Shown here piece by piece: positions 1-9,232 of a DNA stretch of 64,000 bases. A program made the position numbers and the translations under genes. Under the pieces are notes generated by a model. It searched no databases, was not told the DNA's origin, and was given only the letters and a program-made list of their open reading frames with translations. Every line of letters begins with the position of its first letter. The first letter of the stretch is position 1. This DNA comes from Anaerolineae bacterium. Lineage in GTDB: Bacteria > Chloroflexota > Anaerolineae > Aggregatilineales > JAFGMM01. The stretch is taken from assembly GCA_027494055.1 (NCBI GenBank), contig JAOSJO010000001.1:973005-1037004 (forward strand), read 5' to 3'.

Positions 1-1733
1 AACCTGCGCGTCGTGGTCCGGCTGCTGCGATACATCGGGCCGTACTGGCGGCGCATGGCGCTCGCGTTCGCCCTGATGCTCGTCGCGTCGGCCCTGTCGC
101 TCGTGTCGCCCTATCTCGTCAAGGTGGCAATCGACCAGCCCATCGCCCACGGCGACCTCGAGGGCCTGAACACCATCGCCGTCTTGATGGCCGCTGCGAT
201 TGCCGGCCTGTATGTCGCCACGTCGGTGCAGCAATACCTGCTGTCATGGGTGGGGCAGCGCGTGCTGGCGGACCTGCGCGCCGGGCTTTTCCGGCACCTG
301 CAGGTCCTCTCGCTCGGCTACCACGACACGCACATCGTCGGCGTCACGATTTCGCGCGTGATTAACGATGTCGCCGTCATCAACCAACTGCTGTCGCAGG
401 GCCTGGTTACGCTGCTGAGCGACACGCTGCTGCTTGGCGGGATCGTGGTCGTGATGGTGTCCATGAGTCCCCGGCTGGCCCTGTTCACGTTCAGCGTCCT
501 GCCCCTGATGGCGCTGGCGACGTCGCTTTTCGCGCGCCGGGCCAAGGTCGCCTTCAGGCAGACGCGGGCGCGCATCGCCGCTGTGGTCGGTGACCTGGCG
601 GAGGACCTCTCCGGGATGCGCGTGATCCAGGCGTTCGCGCAGGAGGGAGCGTCGCACGAGCGCTTCGACGAGGTCAACCGCGAGAACCGCGATGCGAACA
701 TCGCGGCCATGTCGCTGTCGTTTATCTTCCTCCCGACGGTCGAGTTCCTGGGGATGCTGGCGACGTGCGTCGTGCTCTGGTTCGGCGGGGTCGCCGTCGC
801 GCGCGACGAGCTGACCCTGGGCGTGGTCGTGGCCTTCCTGGCCTACGTGACGCGCTTCTTCCAGCCGATCCAGGAGCTGAGCCAGCTCTACACCACGCTA
901 CAGGCGGCGATGGCCGGCGGCGAAAGGGTGCTGGACCTGCTCGACACGTCGCCGGAGGTCGTGGACGCGCCGGACGCGGTGGAGATGCCGCCCATCGTCG
1001 GGCAGATCACGCTGCGCGACGTTTCCTTCGCGTACCGGGAGACACGCGCGTGCTCCACGACATCAACCTGGAGGTCGCGCCGGGGAGGACCGTCGCCCTG
1101 GTCGGCCCCACCGGCGCGGGCAAGACGTCCATCGCCAACCTGATCGCCCGCTTCTACGACGTGACCGAGGGCGCGGTGCTGATCGACGGCCACGACGTGC
1201 GGGGCGTCACGCAGCAGTCGCTCCGGCGGCAGATGGGGCTTGTCCCCCAGGACCCGTTTCTCTTCGCCGGCACCATTGCCGACAACATCCGCTTTGGCTG
1301 CCCTGACGCTGACGCCGCCGCCGTCGAGGAGGCGGCGCGCATGGCGAACGCCCACGAGTTCATCACCGCGCTGCCGGACGGCTACGAGACGGCGATTCTG
1401 GAGGATGGCGTCAACCTGTCGGTCGGGCAGCGCCAGCTTATCTGCATTGCGCGCGCGATGCTGGCCGACCCGCACATCCTCATCCTCGACGAAGCCACCG
1501 CGAGCGTGGACACGGTCACGGAGGCGCTCATCCAGGACGCGCTGCAACGCCTCTTGCGCGACCGGACGGCCATCGTGATCGCGCACCGGCTGAGCACCAT
1601 CGTCAACGCGGACACGATCTGCGTGATCCAGGACGGGCGCATTGTCGAGCGTGGCCGCCACGCCGAGCTACTGGCGCAGAAGTCGCTCTATCAGGAGCTT
1701 TACCAACAGCAGTTTGTGGACGCCCTCCCGTGA
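1..1733 (+). CDS. ABC exporter half-transporter (permease-ATPase fusion), 5' end outside window, frameshifted
   Basis: MsbA/MdlB-type half transporter of the inner membrane. An N-terminal six-helix membrane domain covers roughly the first 290 residues; an ATPase domain follows with Walker A (GPTGAGKTS), the signature LSVGQ, Walker B (ILILDEATAS) and the H-loop (IAHRLST). The reading frame is already open at base 1, so the true start probably lies upstream; a GTG at 13 is the first start codon inside. The frame shifts near 1036-1045, just before the ATPase domain, and is restored by adding one base (a lost G next to GGGA is likely). Such proteins usually work as dimers, so a partner half-transporter may lie just upstream. 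The substrate cannot be told from sequence. It ends 25 bases before a convergent gene. Confidence 0.9.
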
Positions 1734-1757
1734 CGGCGCGGGCGCGCTGCCGGCTGC

Positions 1758-2780
1758 TCAATCGCCGGCGCGGCGGATGACGACCAGTTTGTCAGCGCCC
1801 GACTCGGCCCCCCAGACCTCGCCCGGACGTCCCAGTATCTGGCGCACGTTGCCCGACGGGCTGGGCAGCGCGAAGACCGTGAACGCCTCCGTGGCCGGGT
1901 CGAAGCTGACGAGCGCGTTTGCGCCGAAGTCGCTGAGCCAGACAAGGTCATTCTCGTCCACGTAGACCGCGTAGGGGCGCGGATCCGCGCCGGGCAGCCG
2001 CCAGGTCTGCCAGGCATCGGCAGCGGGATCGTACACCGAGACGTTGCCGCTCGACCATTCGCTGACCCAGATGCGCCCCTCCGAATCGGACCACACCCGG
2101 CGCGCGCCCTGGTTCGGGGTCGGCGGCTCCAGGACGGTGGCCTCGCCGCTTTCGATGTCGACCTGGGCGATGTGGCTTCCCGCCAGTGAGGCGTAGTAGA
2201 TCGCGCCCTCCGGTGTGGTGGCGATGCCATACGGCCCGCGCCCGCGCGGCGCGTCGAACACCGCGATTGCGCCGCTCTCAGGGTCCAGCCGCCCGTAGAT
2301 CCCGCCCTGGCCGGTGAACCAGAGCACGCCCTCACCGTCGAAGGCGGCGGTGTTGAGGTTCGCGTAGGGGGTGCCCGCCGGCAGGGGGTAGACCGTGACC
2401 TCCTCGGTGTCCGGGTCAACGCGCACAATCGCGTTCAGGCCGCTGTCCGTCACCCAGGCCGCGCCGTCCGCGCCGACGATGACGCCGTGGGGCGCGGAAC
2501 CCGCGCCGAGCGGGATGTGCCACGTCTCGCCCGTCGCCGGGTCGAGCCGGCCGAGTTCGCCGCTCCGCTGGGCGGTGTACCAGACCGTGCCATCCGGGGC
2601 GGGGGCGACATCGTGCGGGCGCGCGCCGGCCGGCACGGGGTACTCCTCCATGACCCAGTCCGCCGCCGCGTCCTGGGCCGTGACGGGAAGCGCGACGGCT
2701 ATCGCCGCGCCTCCCACAAGCGCCAATCCGATAAGCCACCTGATGAATCTGCCGCGCGTGCGTTTCCGGTTATACAACAT
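1758..2780 (-). CDS. Exported virginiamycin B lyase (Vgb)-like beta-propeller protein
   Basis: A 340-residue protein with a basic N-terminus, one hydrophobic segment (about residues 13-35) and an Ala-x-Ala-like export site, so it is probably secreted or anchored outside. The mature part is a run of propeller blades with repeated motifs such as PHDV..APDGTVWYT and G..WVTD, the pattern of the Vgb/streptogramin lyase family (PF24684/NHL-like). True Vgb linearises streptogramin B depsipeptides, but most family members have unknown substrates, so resistance is not claimed. It is the last gene of a three-gene minus-strand group with a dienelactone hydrolase and an intradiol dioxygenase, 117 bases after the hydrolase. 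Start chosen at ATG 2780, giving a complete signal peptide. Confidence 0.75.
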   Translation of the reverse strand: MLYNRKRTRGRFIRWLIGLALVGGAAIAVALPVTAQDAAADWVMEEYPVPAGARPHDVAPAPDGTVWYTAQRSGELGRLDPATGETWHIPLGAGSAPHGVIVGADGAAWVTDSGLNAIVRVDPDTEEVTVYPLPAGTPYANLNTAAFDGEGVLWFTGQGGIYGRLDPESGAIAVFDAPRGRGPYGIATTPEGAIYYASLAGSHIAQVDIESGEATVLEPPTPNQGARRVWSDSEGRIWVSEWSSGNVSVYDPAADAWQTWRLPGADPRPYAVYVDENDLVWLSDFGANALVSFDPATEAFTVFALPSPSGNVRQILGRPGEVWGAESGADKLVVIRRAGD

Positions 2781-2897
2781 CGACCCTCATCCTTTTCCAG
2801 GCTCCATATACTCCGTTCGTGCGCATCAGGCCAGCCAATGGGGCGGGTTCCAACCCCGCCCCACTCGTGAATTCACTTCGGCTCTGGCCCGTGGCGC

Positions 2898-3650
2898 CTA
2901 TCCGAGCTTGCGCCTGAAGAACGTCACCATCTGCTCAAGCGCATCCTGGGCCACTTCATCGTCGCGGAGCTGGCCGTCGGCCAGCATGAACCCGTGCGGT
3001 TCCCCGAAGTACACCTTGAGTTCGAAGTACTTGCCGGCCTCATCGAGCGCGGTGGCGTAGCGGTAGATGTCGGCGATCGGGCTGGGATCGTCCGCCGTCC
3101 CGTGGATCATGAGCATGGGCGCGTCCAGGTCGGCGACCAGGGTGGCGGGTTGCGTGTCGCCGCCGTAGGGGAAGCCATACCAGGCCACGCCCGCGCCGAA
3201 CGCCTCCAGTTGCGGGAGGAGCAGCATCGTGTAGCGCCCGCCGGCGCAGAACCCGGTCAGGCCGAGCCGCTCGGCGTCAACGTCGTCGCGCGCGCCCAGG
3301 AAGGCGATGCTGTCCTGGACAAGCTGCGTGACCGTCGCATCGGATGGGCTGCGCTCGAACGTCTGCCAGCCGACGGCCAGCACGACAAACCCCTCCGCCG
3401 CGACCGCGTCCGTCATGGTGCGATAGCCCTCTTCCAGGCCGTTGAACGAGTGGATCAGGACGATGCCGGGGTAGGGGCCGCCTTCCGCCGGCGCGGCGAG
3501 GTACGACAGATAGGCCTGCCCGCCGCTCATCACCTCGACATCGGCGCTCTCGATAGCCATGCCTTCGGCCTCCTGCGCCGAGGCCGCCAGGGGGAACAGC
3601 GTCAGGAACAGCGGAACGATCAAGAGCAGACGTGTTTTCATCATCTTCAA
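2898..3650 (-). CDS. Exported dienelactone hydrolase family protein
   Basis: An alpha/beta hydrolase of 250 residues with a clear Sec signal peptide (hydrophobic residues 6-23, ending ASAQE). The dienelactone hydrolase triad is visible: Cys135 in GFCAGG, an Asp in HGTADD (187 or 188) and His219 in GEPHGF. The classical enzyme opens dienelactone in chlorocatechol breakdown, but it is cytoplasmic; the exported form here suggests a periplasmic or extracellular lactone or ester substrate. It lies 32 bases downstream of a secreted intradiol dioxygenase on the same strand, recalling the ring-cleavage plus lactone-hydrolysis pairing of aromatic pathways. Family confident, substrate unknown. Confidence 0.85.
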   Translation of the reverse strand: MKMMKTRLLLIVPLFLTLFPLAASAQEAEGMAIESADVEVMSGGQAYLSYLAAPAEGGPYPGIVLIHSFNGLEEGYRTMTDAVAAEGFVVLAVGWQTFERSPSDATVTQLVQDSIAFLGARDDVDAERLGLTGFCAGGRYTMLLLPQLEAFGAGVAWYGFPYGGDTQPATLVADLDAPMLMIHGTADDPSPIADIYRYATALDEAGKYFELKVYFGEPHGFMLADGQLRDDEVAQDALEQMVTFFRRKLG

Positions 3651-3682
3651 CTCCCATCTTCACTTTACGAGCTTTGGCCTGA

Positions 3683-4360
3683 TTACGGACGAGAATCCCG
3701 TCCACATGCCTTTTCCGGCGCGGCGGCAGCGGCCTGTTCGTAGGCCACCACGAAATCATAGGCGGCGTGCATTTGCCCATCCGTTTCAGGCTCCAGCACG
3801 CGCACCTGATTCTCCGCCGCGTAGAAGCGGTCTTGTGTCTGCTGTGGGGAGACATCGGGGAAGTAGAGTTGCGTGGTCAGCAGTTCTTCGCCGGTGGCCG
3901 CGCCGTCGTCGGGCGCGAAGACCTTGACGTGGATGTGCGCCGGCCGCGCGCCATACGGCGCGGGCAGCACCGTCTCCAGTGCGTAGCGGCCCGCTGCGTC
4001 GGTGTACTGGTGCCCGCGCAGCGTGTAGCCTTGCAGGTCGTACACGCCGGCGGCGTCCGCCTGCCAGAAGTCCACCCGCGCGCCCGCAACCGGCTGGCAC
4101 TGCGGGTCGAGGACCACGCCGGTCAGCAGCAGCCGCACCCCCGCCATGCCGTCCTCGACGAGGCTGGCCTGCTCCGGGCTGCCGGCGAGGTAGTGAGGCC
4201 CTTCGGCGAGCGCGGTGGTCAGCGCGCCGTCGCACACGACTGTCGCCTCCGCAGCGCCGCCCTCCTGGGCGCTGGCCCCGCTGACGGTGCCCACCAGCAG
4301 GAGCGCGACAACACCTAACATGCACAACAGGTTGTACTTCCTCAGAAGGGATCCATTCAT
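3683..4360 (-). CDS. Exported intradiol ring-cleavage dioxygenase-like protein
   Basis: A 225-residue protein with an N-terminal signal segment (about 10-30, ending ASAQE) followed by the beta-sandwich core of intradiol dioxygenases (protocatechuate 3,4-dioxygenase/catechol 1,2-dioxygenase). The expected Fe(III) ligands are in place: Tyr107 (AGVYD), Tyr136 (PAPYG), His142 and His144 (AHIHV), with the conserved Arg139 between them. That favours an active enzyme over a decayed one. Exported relatives are known but poorly characterised. A ribosome site AGGTGGAGG precedes ATG 4360. It is the first gene of the minus-strand trio with the dienelactone hydrolase and the propeller protein, so it probably sets the chemistry of that group. 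Confidence 0.85.
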   Translation of the reverse strand: MNGSLLRKYNLLCMLGVVALLLVGTVSGASAQEGGAAEATVVCDGALTTALAEGPHYLAGSPEQASLVEDGMAGVRLLLTGVVLDPQCQPVAGARVDFWQADAAGVYDLQGYTLRGHQYTDAAGRYALETVLPAPYGARPAHIHVKVFAPDDGAATGEELLTTQLYFPDVSPQQTQDRFYAAENQVRVLEPETDGQMHAAYDFVVAYEQAAAAAPEKACGRDSRP

Positions 4361-4611
4361 GCCTCCACCTTAACAACAACTGTACGGACGCTATCACCGA
4401 ATATAGCAACGCCGGGCAACGCTGCCTAATCAGATCGAGAATATCTATTACTCTGATGGCGCGATTGTGAATGCTCATCTTGTCCTGCACCCTCAGCAAG
4501 GCATGCCTTGCCCCTACACCTCACCCATCTCGTACCAAGACTCGACCCTGTGGCGGAGGTGAGGGCGCTGCCGACCTTTGTGGCCTCGCCCCGCGATGCC
4601 ATGGACCTCCC

Positions 4612-4641
4612 TTGACAGCGAACGCCGATCCATCGTATAAT
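4612..4641 (+). promoter_or_regulatory. Sigma-70 promoter of the lacI-type gene
   Basis: TTGACA at 4612-4617 and TATAAT at 4636-4641, 18 bases apart: both boxes are perfect consensus, which stands out in GC-rich DNA. It directs transcription into the LacI-type gene at 4688. Confidence 0.85.
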
Positions 4642-4642
4642 C

Positions 4643-4670
4643 GATACGTATCACGTAATACGGATAACGT
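4643..4670 (+). promoter_or_regulatory. Tandem LacI-type operator candidates
   Basis: Directly after the -10 box lies the perfect palindrome GATACGTATC (4643-4652), then an 18-base imperfect palindrome (4653-4670, ACGTAATACG/GATAACGT, 7 of 9 positions symmetric). Both have the central CG typical of LacI-family operators, with centres 14 bases apart. The position over the transcription start fits autorepression by the adjacent LacI-type protein. Confidence 0.6.
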
Positions 4671-4687
4671 AAACCCGTGCAGGAAAC

Positions 4688-5732
4688 ATGAGCACGAAGA
4701 GCCGTCCGACCCAGGCCGATGTCGCGCGCGAGGCCGGCGTATCGCAGGCGACGGTCTCCGCCGTGTTGAACAACCGCCTCGAACGCGCCATCCCCATCAC
4801 CGAGGAAACGCGAAAGCGCGTGCTGGAAGCGGTGCAGAAGCTCGGCTACCACCCGGACGCGCGCGCCCAGAGCCTGAGCCGGGGCCGGAGCGACGTGATC
4901 GGCCTGCTCATCCCCGACAACCTCAACCCCTTCTTCTGGGATTTCGCGCGCGGCGTGGAGGACGTTGCCTACGAGAACCAGTGCAGCATCATCCTCACCA
5001 GCACCGGCCTGAATGCCGAGCGCGAGGCGCACTGCCTGCGGCTGCTCAACCAGCGCCAGACCGACGGCCTGATCCTGCTGCCGATCTTCCGCGCCCAGTT
5101 GCTCGACGAGCTGCGGGCCGCCCGCGACCGTGGCCGGCCCGTGGTGCTCTATGGCACGGACATGCTCGAAGGCGTCGATGTGGTGCTGCCCGATAATTAC
5201 GCCGGCGGGCGCGCCCTGATGGCGCACCTGCTCGCCCTCGGCCACCAGCGCATCGCCTTCATCCAGGCCGTCGCCACGCCCGAACTGGGCACCGCCCGCC
5301 TGCGCGCCTACCGGCACGCGCTGGCCGAAGCCGGTCTTCCCGAAGACCCCGCGCTGATCTACACCTGCCGCCCAACCTTCGAGGACGCGCACGCGGCCAC
5401 GCTGCACCTGCTGGCGCTCCCGGACCCGCCGACGGCCCTTTTCGCCATCAACGACTACACCGCCACCGCCGCCCTGCAAGCTGTGTATCAGAAAAGGGCT
5501 GCGCGTGCCCGACGACATATCGCTCGTCGGCTATGACGACATCGAGCAGAGCCGGCACCTGTGGCCGCCGCTGACCACGGTCGCCCTGGACGGCGCGGAG
5601 TCGGGCCGGATTGTGACGCGCCTGCTCTTCGAGCGCCTGAAGCGCCCCAGCCGGCCGCCGCAGCGGATCGAAGTGCAGTGCCGGCTCGTCATCCGGAGTT
5701 CAACCGCGCCGCCCGCCGGCCGTACCAGGTGA
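4688..5732 (+). CDS. LacI family transcriptional regulator (frameshifted)
   Basis: N-terminal helix-turn-helix and hinge (residues 8-60, with VAREAGVSQATVSAVLN) followed by a periplasmic-binding-protein-like effector domain (GLLIPDNLNPFF, RQTDGLILLP, SLVGYDDIE near the end). The frame breaks at the A-run 5492-5495; removing one A restores KGLRVPDDISLVGYDD. The gene has its own strong promoter and operator-like palindromes, and sits 7 bases before a URO-D gene and ahead of a sugar ABC importer. It is therefore the likely local sugar-responsive repressor of the 4688-13813 operon. The ligand is unknown. Confidence 0.92.
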
Positions 5733-5739
5733 GTGGACC

Positions 5740-6816
5740 ATGACGCCCATGTCTGCGCGCGAGGGGGTGCTCGCGGCCCTCAACCGGCGCACGCCCGACC
5801 GCGTCCCCTTCGAGATCAGCTACGGGGCCTTCACCCCTGGCCTGATGCGCACCTTCCGCGCGCGCACCGGCTCCGACCAGGACCCGGCGGAGTACTTCAA
5901 CTTCGACGTGCGCCCGGTGCGCTATCGCCCTGTGCCCGCCGAGGGGCTGGCCGCCTACCATGCCGACCTCCCGCCGGGCACGGAACTCGACGAGTGGGGC
6001 GTGGCCCGCGCGCCGGGCGACTTCCAGCACCTGACGCGGCAGATCCACCCGTTGCAGAACGTCCAGAGCGCCGCCGAGATCGTCCGCTACCCCTTCCCCG
6101 ACTACACCCAGCCGGCGGCCTGCGCGCACCTCCCCGCCGAGACGGCGGCGCTTCACGCGCGCGGCCTCGCGGTCCTGGGAGAATTGTGGATCACGATTTT
6201 CGAGACCGCCTGGGCCATGCGCGGCATGACCGAACTCCTCACCGACTTCGTGCTGAATCCAGGCCTGGCCGCCGCCCTCCTCGACCGCATCACCGAAATC
6301 CGGCGCTGGCAGGCCCGGACCCTGGCGGCGGCGGACATCGATGTGCTGTGCCTGGGCGACGACATCGCCACGCAACGCGGCATGTTGGTGAGTCCGGCCC
6401 TGTGGCGCGACTGGCTCAAGCCGCGCCTCGCGTCGATCATCGCCGCCGCCAGGGCCGTGAAGCCCGACCTCATCATCTTCTACCACTCCGACGGCGACTG
6501 CCGGGCCGTCATTCCTGACCTGATCGAGATCGGCGTCACCGTGCTGAACCCGGTCCAGCCCGAATGCATGGACCCGGTCGCGCTCAAGAAGGCCTACGGC
6601 GACCGGCTGGCGTTCTGGGGCACCGTCGGCACCCAGACCACGATGCCCTTTGGCACGCCTGACACGATTCGCCAGGTGGTGCGCGAGCGCGTGCGCACGG
6701 TGGGCGCGGGCGGCGGGCTGCTTCTCGCGCCAACGCACATCCTGCAGCCGGATGTGCCCTGGGAGAACGTGCTGGCTTTTGTGGACGCGGTCCGCGAGGA
6801 CGGCGTCTATACCTGA
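5740..6816 (+). CDS. URO-D/MtaA-superfamily protein 1
   Basis: A 358-residue PF01208-family TIM barrel. The opening (REGVLAALNRRTPDRVPFE) and the PDLIEIGVTVLNPVQPECMD segment are diagnostic. At the position where MtaA/CmuA-type methyltransferases carry a zinc-binding His-x-Cys, this protein has His249-Ser-Asp (HSDGD); near the C-terminus a His (APTHILQP) lies nine residues before the ENV motif. It is not a haem-pathway HemE: context is sugar uptake and no other haem gene is near. It starts 7 bases after the LacI-type gene and precedes the binding-protein gene of an importer, so it belongs to the operon. Reaction unknown; a methyl- or carboxyl-group reaction on the imported substrate is only a guess. 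Confidence 0.85.
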   Translation: MTPMSAREGVLAALNRRTPDRVPFEISYGAFTPGLMRTFRARTGSDQDPAEYFNFDVRPVRYRPVPAEGLAAYHADLPPGTELDEWGVARAPGDFQHLTRQIHPLQNVQSAAEIVRYPFPDYTQPAACAHLPAETAALHARGLAVLGELWITIFETAWAMRGMTELLTDFVLNPGLAAALLDRITEIRRWQARTLAAADIDVLCLGDDIATQRGMLVSPALWRDWLKPRLASIIAAARAVKPDLIIFYHSDGDCRAVIPDLIEIGVTVLNPVQPECMDPVALKKAYGDRLAFWGTVGTQTTMPFGTPDTIRQVVRERVRTVGAGGGLLLAPTHILQPDVPWENVLAFVDAVREDGVYT

Positions 6817-6954
6817 TATGGAGGGCGGGAGTGCGGTGATGACGCCCTGGATTGCTGTCTGTAGCGTCACCGGAGAGGAGGGCAATGCTGCGGGATTGCG
6901 CGATACGGTTTTTCTGTCTGTGCGCCTTTGCGTTGACGATTGAGGAGGTTTCTC

Positions 6955-8199
6955 ATGATGAGCCGCGTCAAGCCCCTGATTAGCCTGTTGCTCCTGCTCG
7001 GCATGGTCTGCACGCTCGCGCCCGTGGGCGCGCAGGAGGAGGAGGTGACCATCTCCTACCTGGACTTCTGGACCGAGCTGGAAGAGTACATGCTGGAATC
7101 CATCGCCATGTTCGAGGAAGCGCACCCCGGCGTGACCGTCGAGCGCACCACCGCCCCGTGGAACGAGGCCGAGACGGTGCTCAAGACCAACATCGCCGGC
7201 GGCACGCCCTTCGACGTGGCGACCTACTGGCCGATGTACCTGAGCAGCTTCATGGAACTGAACGCCCTCAAGGACCTGACGCCTTACATCGAGGCCGATG
7301 ACGGCGCGTGGGCCGCCGACCTGGGGCCGCTCATGGAGCTGGGCAAGTACGACGACGGCTACTACGCCGTGCCGTTCAAGTCGATCTACGCCGTGCTGTA
7401 CTACAACAAAGAGGTCTTCGAGGAACTCGGCCTGGAAGAACCCACGACCATCGCCGAATTCGAAGCCGTGATGCAGACCATCCAGGACGAGACCGACATG
7501 GCGCCGCTGGTGGTCAAGGACGGGACGACCGGCTGGATCGTGCGCTGGATGTTCCCCGCCCTGGCCGATGAGGCCGGCGTCTGGGAGGCGTGGAAGAACG
7601 GCGAGATCCCCGCTGCTGGCGAGACCGAAGACATCTACCGCCGCCCTTACGAGATCGCCCAGCGCTGGTTCGACAACGGGTTCCTCTATGGCGGTGAGGG
7701 CGCGGCCGGCATCAGCCGCGACGAGGTGGAAATCGCGTTCGGCAACCGGGAAGTCGCCATCCTGGCCGAGACCAACTCCGAGGTGCAGCGCATCAAGGAC
7801 AACGCGGACTTTGAAGTCGGCGTCATGCTCTTCCCCTCGATTGTCGAGCCGCCCGCGTACTACCTCTTCGGCGGCGCCGATGGTTTCTTTGTGGGCGCTG
7901 ACGCCCCCGATGAGGCCGTCGAGTTCATCAAGTTCATGACCAGCCCCGAAATGCAGGCGTGGTGGCTGGACAACGCCGGCACGACGCCGATCAACCCGCA
8001 GGTCGAGATCGAGGACCCGGTTGTCGCCGGCTTCGTCGAGTGGAACCAGTACCTCTACCCGTTCGAGTTCTACAGCGTGTCGCCTGAGATTTCGCGCTAC
8101 ATCGACACCAGCGTGAGCGAACTCTGGACCGGTCGCAAGACGGTTGATGAGATCGTCGCCGACCTGGAGGAGCTGCGGCTGGAAGCCCTGGAAGGGTAG
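6955..8199 (+). CDS. Extracellular solute-binding protein of a sugar ABC importer
   Basis: A family 1 binding protein (MalE/UgpB-like) of about 414 residues with a Sec signal peptide (LISLLLLLGMVC...PVGAQ). It contains ITISYLDFW-type and ATYWPMYLSSF segments and the YAVPFKSIYAVLYYNKEVFEELGL stretch typical of the fold. ATG 6955 is chosen over an upstream in-frame TTG because GAGGAGG (6942-6948) lies 6 bases before it. The export path is likely extracytoplasmic, possibly lipid-free. It is followed after a strong hairpin by two permease genes; no ATPase gene accompanies them. Confidence 0.92.
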   Translation: MMSRVKPLISLLLLLGMVCTLAPVGAQEEEVTISYLDFWTELEEYMLESIAMFEEAHPGVTVERTTAPWNEAETVLKTNIAGGTPFDVATYWPMYLSSFMELNALKDLTPYIEADDGAWAADLGPLMELGKYDDGYYAVPFKSIYAVLYYNKEVFEELGLEEPTTIAEFEAVMQTIQDETDMAPLVVKDGTTGWIVRWMFPALADEAGVWEAWKNGEIPAAGETEDIYRRPYEIAQRWFDNGFLYGGEGAAGISRDEVEIAFGNREVAILAETNSEVQRIKDNADFEVGVMLFPSIVEPPAYYLFGGADGFFVGADAPDEAVEFIKFMTSPEMQAWWLDNAGTTPINPQVEIEDPVVAGFVEWNQYLYPFEFYSVSPEISRYIDTSVSELWTGRKTVDEIVADLEELRLEALEG

Positions 8200-8222
8200 G
8201 CCGGCGCAGACGCCTTTCGACG

Positions 8223-8251
8223 CGGGGGCACGGTCGCGGACCGTGCCCCCG
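8223..8251 (+). repeat. 13-bp perfect hairpin between binding protein and permease
   Basis: The inverted repeat has 13-base arms (core GGGGGCACGGTC and its complement) around a 3-base loop GCG, 23 bases after the binding-protein stop. No T-run follows, so rather than a classical terminator it is likely an intercistronic structure that protects the upstream message or attenuates readthrough, making more binding protein than permease. Confidence 0.8.
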
Positions 8252-8286
8252 ACGCGCGTCTTCCTGTCAGAAAGCTGGGTGCCTCG

Positions 8287-9223
8287 ATGGAATTCTCCCT
8301 TTCGCTGCCCTCCATCCGCAGAACGCAGAGCCGCCTGCGGCGGCGGCAGATACGGCTCGGCGTCGCGCTCCTCGCCCCGGCGCTGTTCCTGATTATCCTG
8401 ATCGTGATCTACCCCACGGCGCGCTCGTTCGTCGCCAGCGTGACGGAGTGGGACGGGCTGCACCCGCCGGAGTTCAACGGGCTTGCGAACTTCGAGAAGC
8501 TCCTGTTCAAGGACGATCTCTTCGGGCTGGCGCTGGCGAACTCGCTCAAGCTCGGCCTGATCTCGGCGCTCGGCTCGGTGACCATCGGCTACATGCTCGC
8601 GGAACTGCTCTACACCACCGGCGCGACTAAGGGCGTCCTCTACCGCACGGTCTACTTCATCCCCGTGATGCTGCCGCTGGCGGTCGTGGGGGTGATGTTC
8701 AAGTTCATCTACAACCCGACCTACGGCCTGCTGAACCGCTTTCTGGAGGCCGTCGGCCTCTCCAGCCTCACGCACGCCTGGCTGGGCGAGGCGAACATCG
8801 TGCTCTACAGCATCATCGCCGTCAACATCTGGAAGACCTTCGGCCTGAACGTGGTGCTGTTCTTCGCCGGCCTGCAGACCATCCCCTACGAGTTGTACGA
8901 GGCGGCGCGCATCGACGGGGGCGTCGCGGTGGCAGGAGGTGCGCCACATCTCGTTGCCCATGCTGCGCCCGGTCCTCGAACTGGCGCTCGTGGTCTCATT
9001 GACCTTTGGGCTGAAGACCTTCGACCTGGTTTACGTGATGACGATGGGCGGGCCGGGGCGGGCCACGCTCACTGTCCCCATCTGGATATGGGAGAACTCC
9101 TTCCGTTACAACTCGTTTGGCTATGGCTCGGCTATCGCGGTGGTGTTCTTCCTCGTCGGGCTGGCGCTGGTGCTGCTCACGCGCTGGTTGGTCAGTGGGC
9201 GCGCGACGGCGCTGAATGAATAG
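8287..9223 (+). CDS. Sugar ABC importer permease, MalF/UgpA type (frameshifted)
   Basis: About 311 residues with six predicted membrane helices. The EAA loop that contacts the ATPase reads YEAARIDGASRWQE once one G is removed from the run 8917-8921; the original frame otherwise turns into nonsense after ARIDGG. The second part (RHISLPMLRP...) is the usual C-terminal half. It pairs with the MalG-type permease starting 9 bases downstream and the binding protein upstream. No ATP-binding subunit is encoded in this operon. Confidence 0.92.
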
Positions 9224-9232
9224 GAGCGGCGC

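Larger units (their letters stand above)
4361..4687. other. Divergent intergenic region
   Basis: A 327-base spacer between the minus-strand dioxygenase operon and the plus-strand lacI-type gene. The right-hand part holds a near-consensus promoter and tandem palindromes described separately. The left 100 bases are relatively AT-rich and must hold the promoter of the dioxygenase operon, but no pair of boxes there is convincing. No small gene was recognised. Confidence 0.6.

Noticed and set aside
1758-2780. Streptogramin resistance gene vgb
   Set aside because: Only the propeller family is supported; most relatives are not resistance enzymes and the catalytic residues were not verified.
5740-6816. 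hemE (true uroporphyrinogen decarboxylase)
   Set aside because: The metal-type HSDG motif, sugar-operon context and ten divergent relatives nearby argue against a haem role.
5689-8961. A 1090-codon open frame on the minus strand
   Set aside because: It is antisense to a URO-D gene, a binding protein and a permease with clear motifs; long antisense frames are expected in GC-rich coding DNA.
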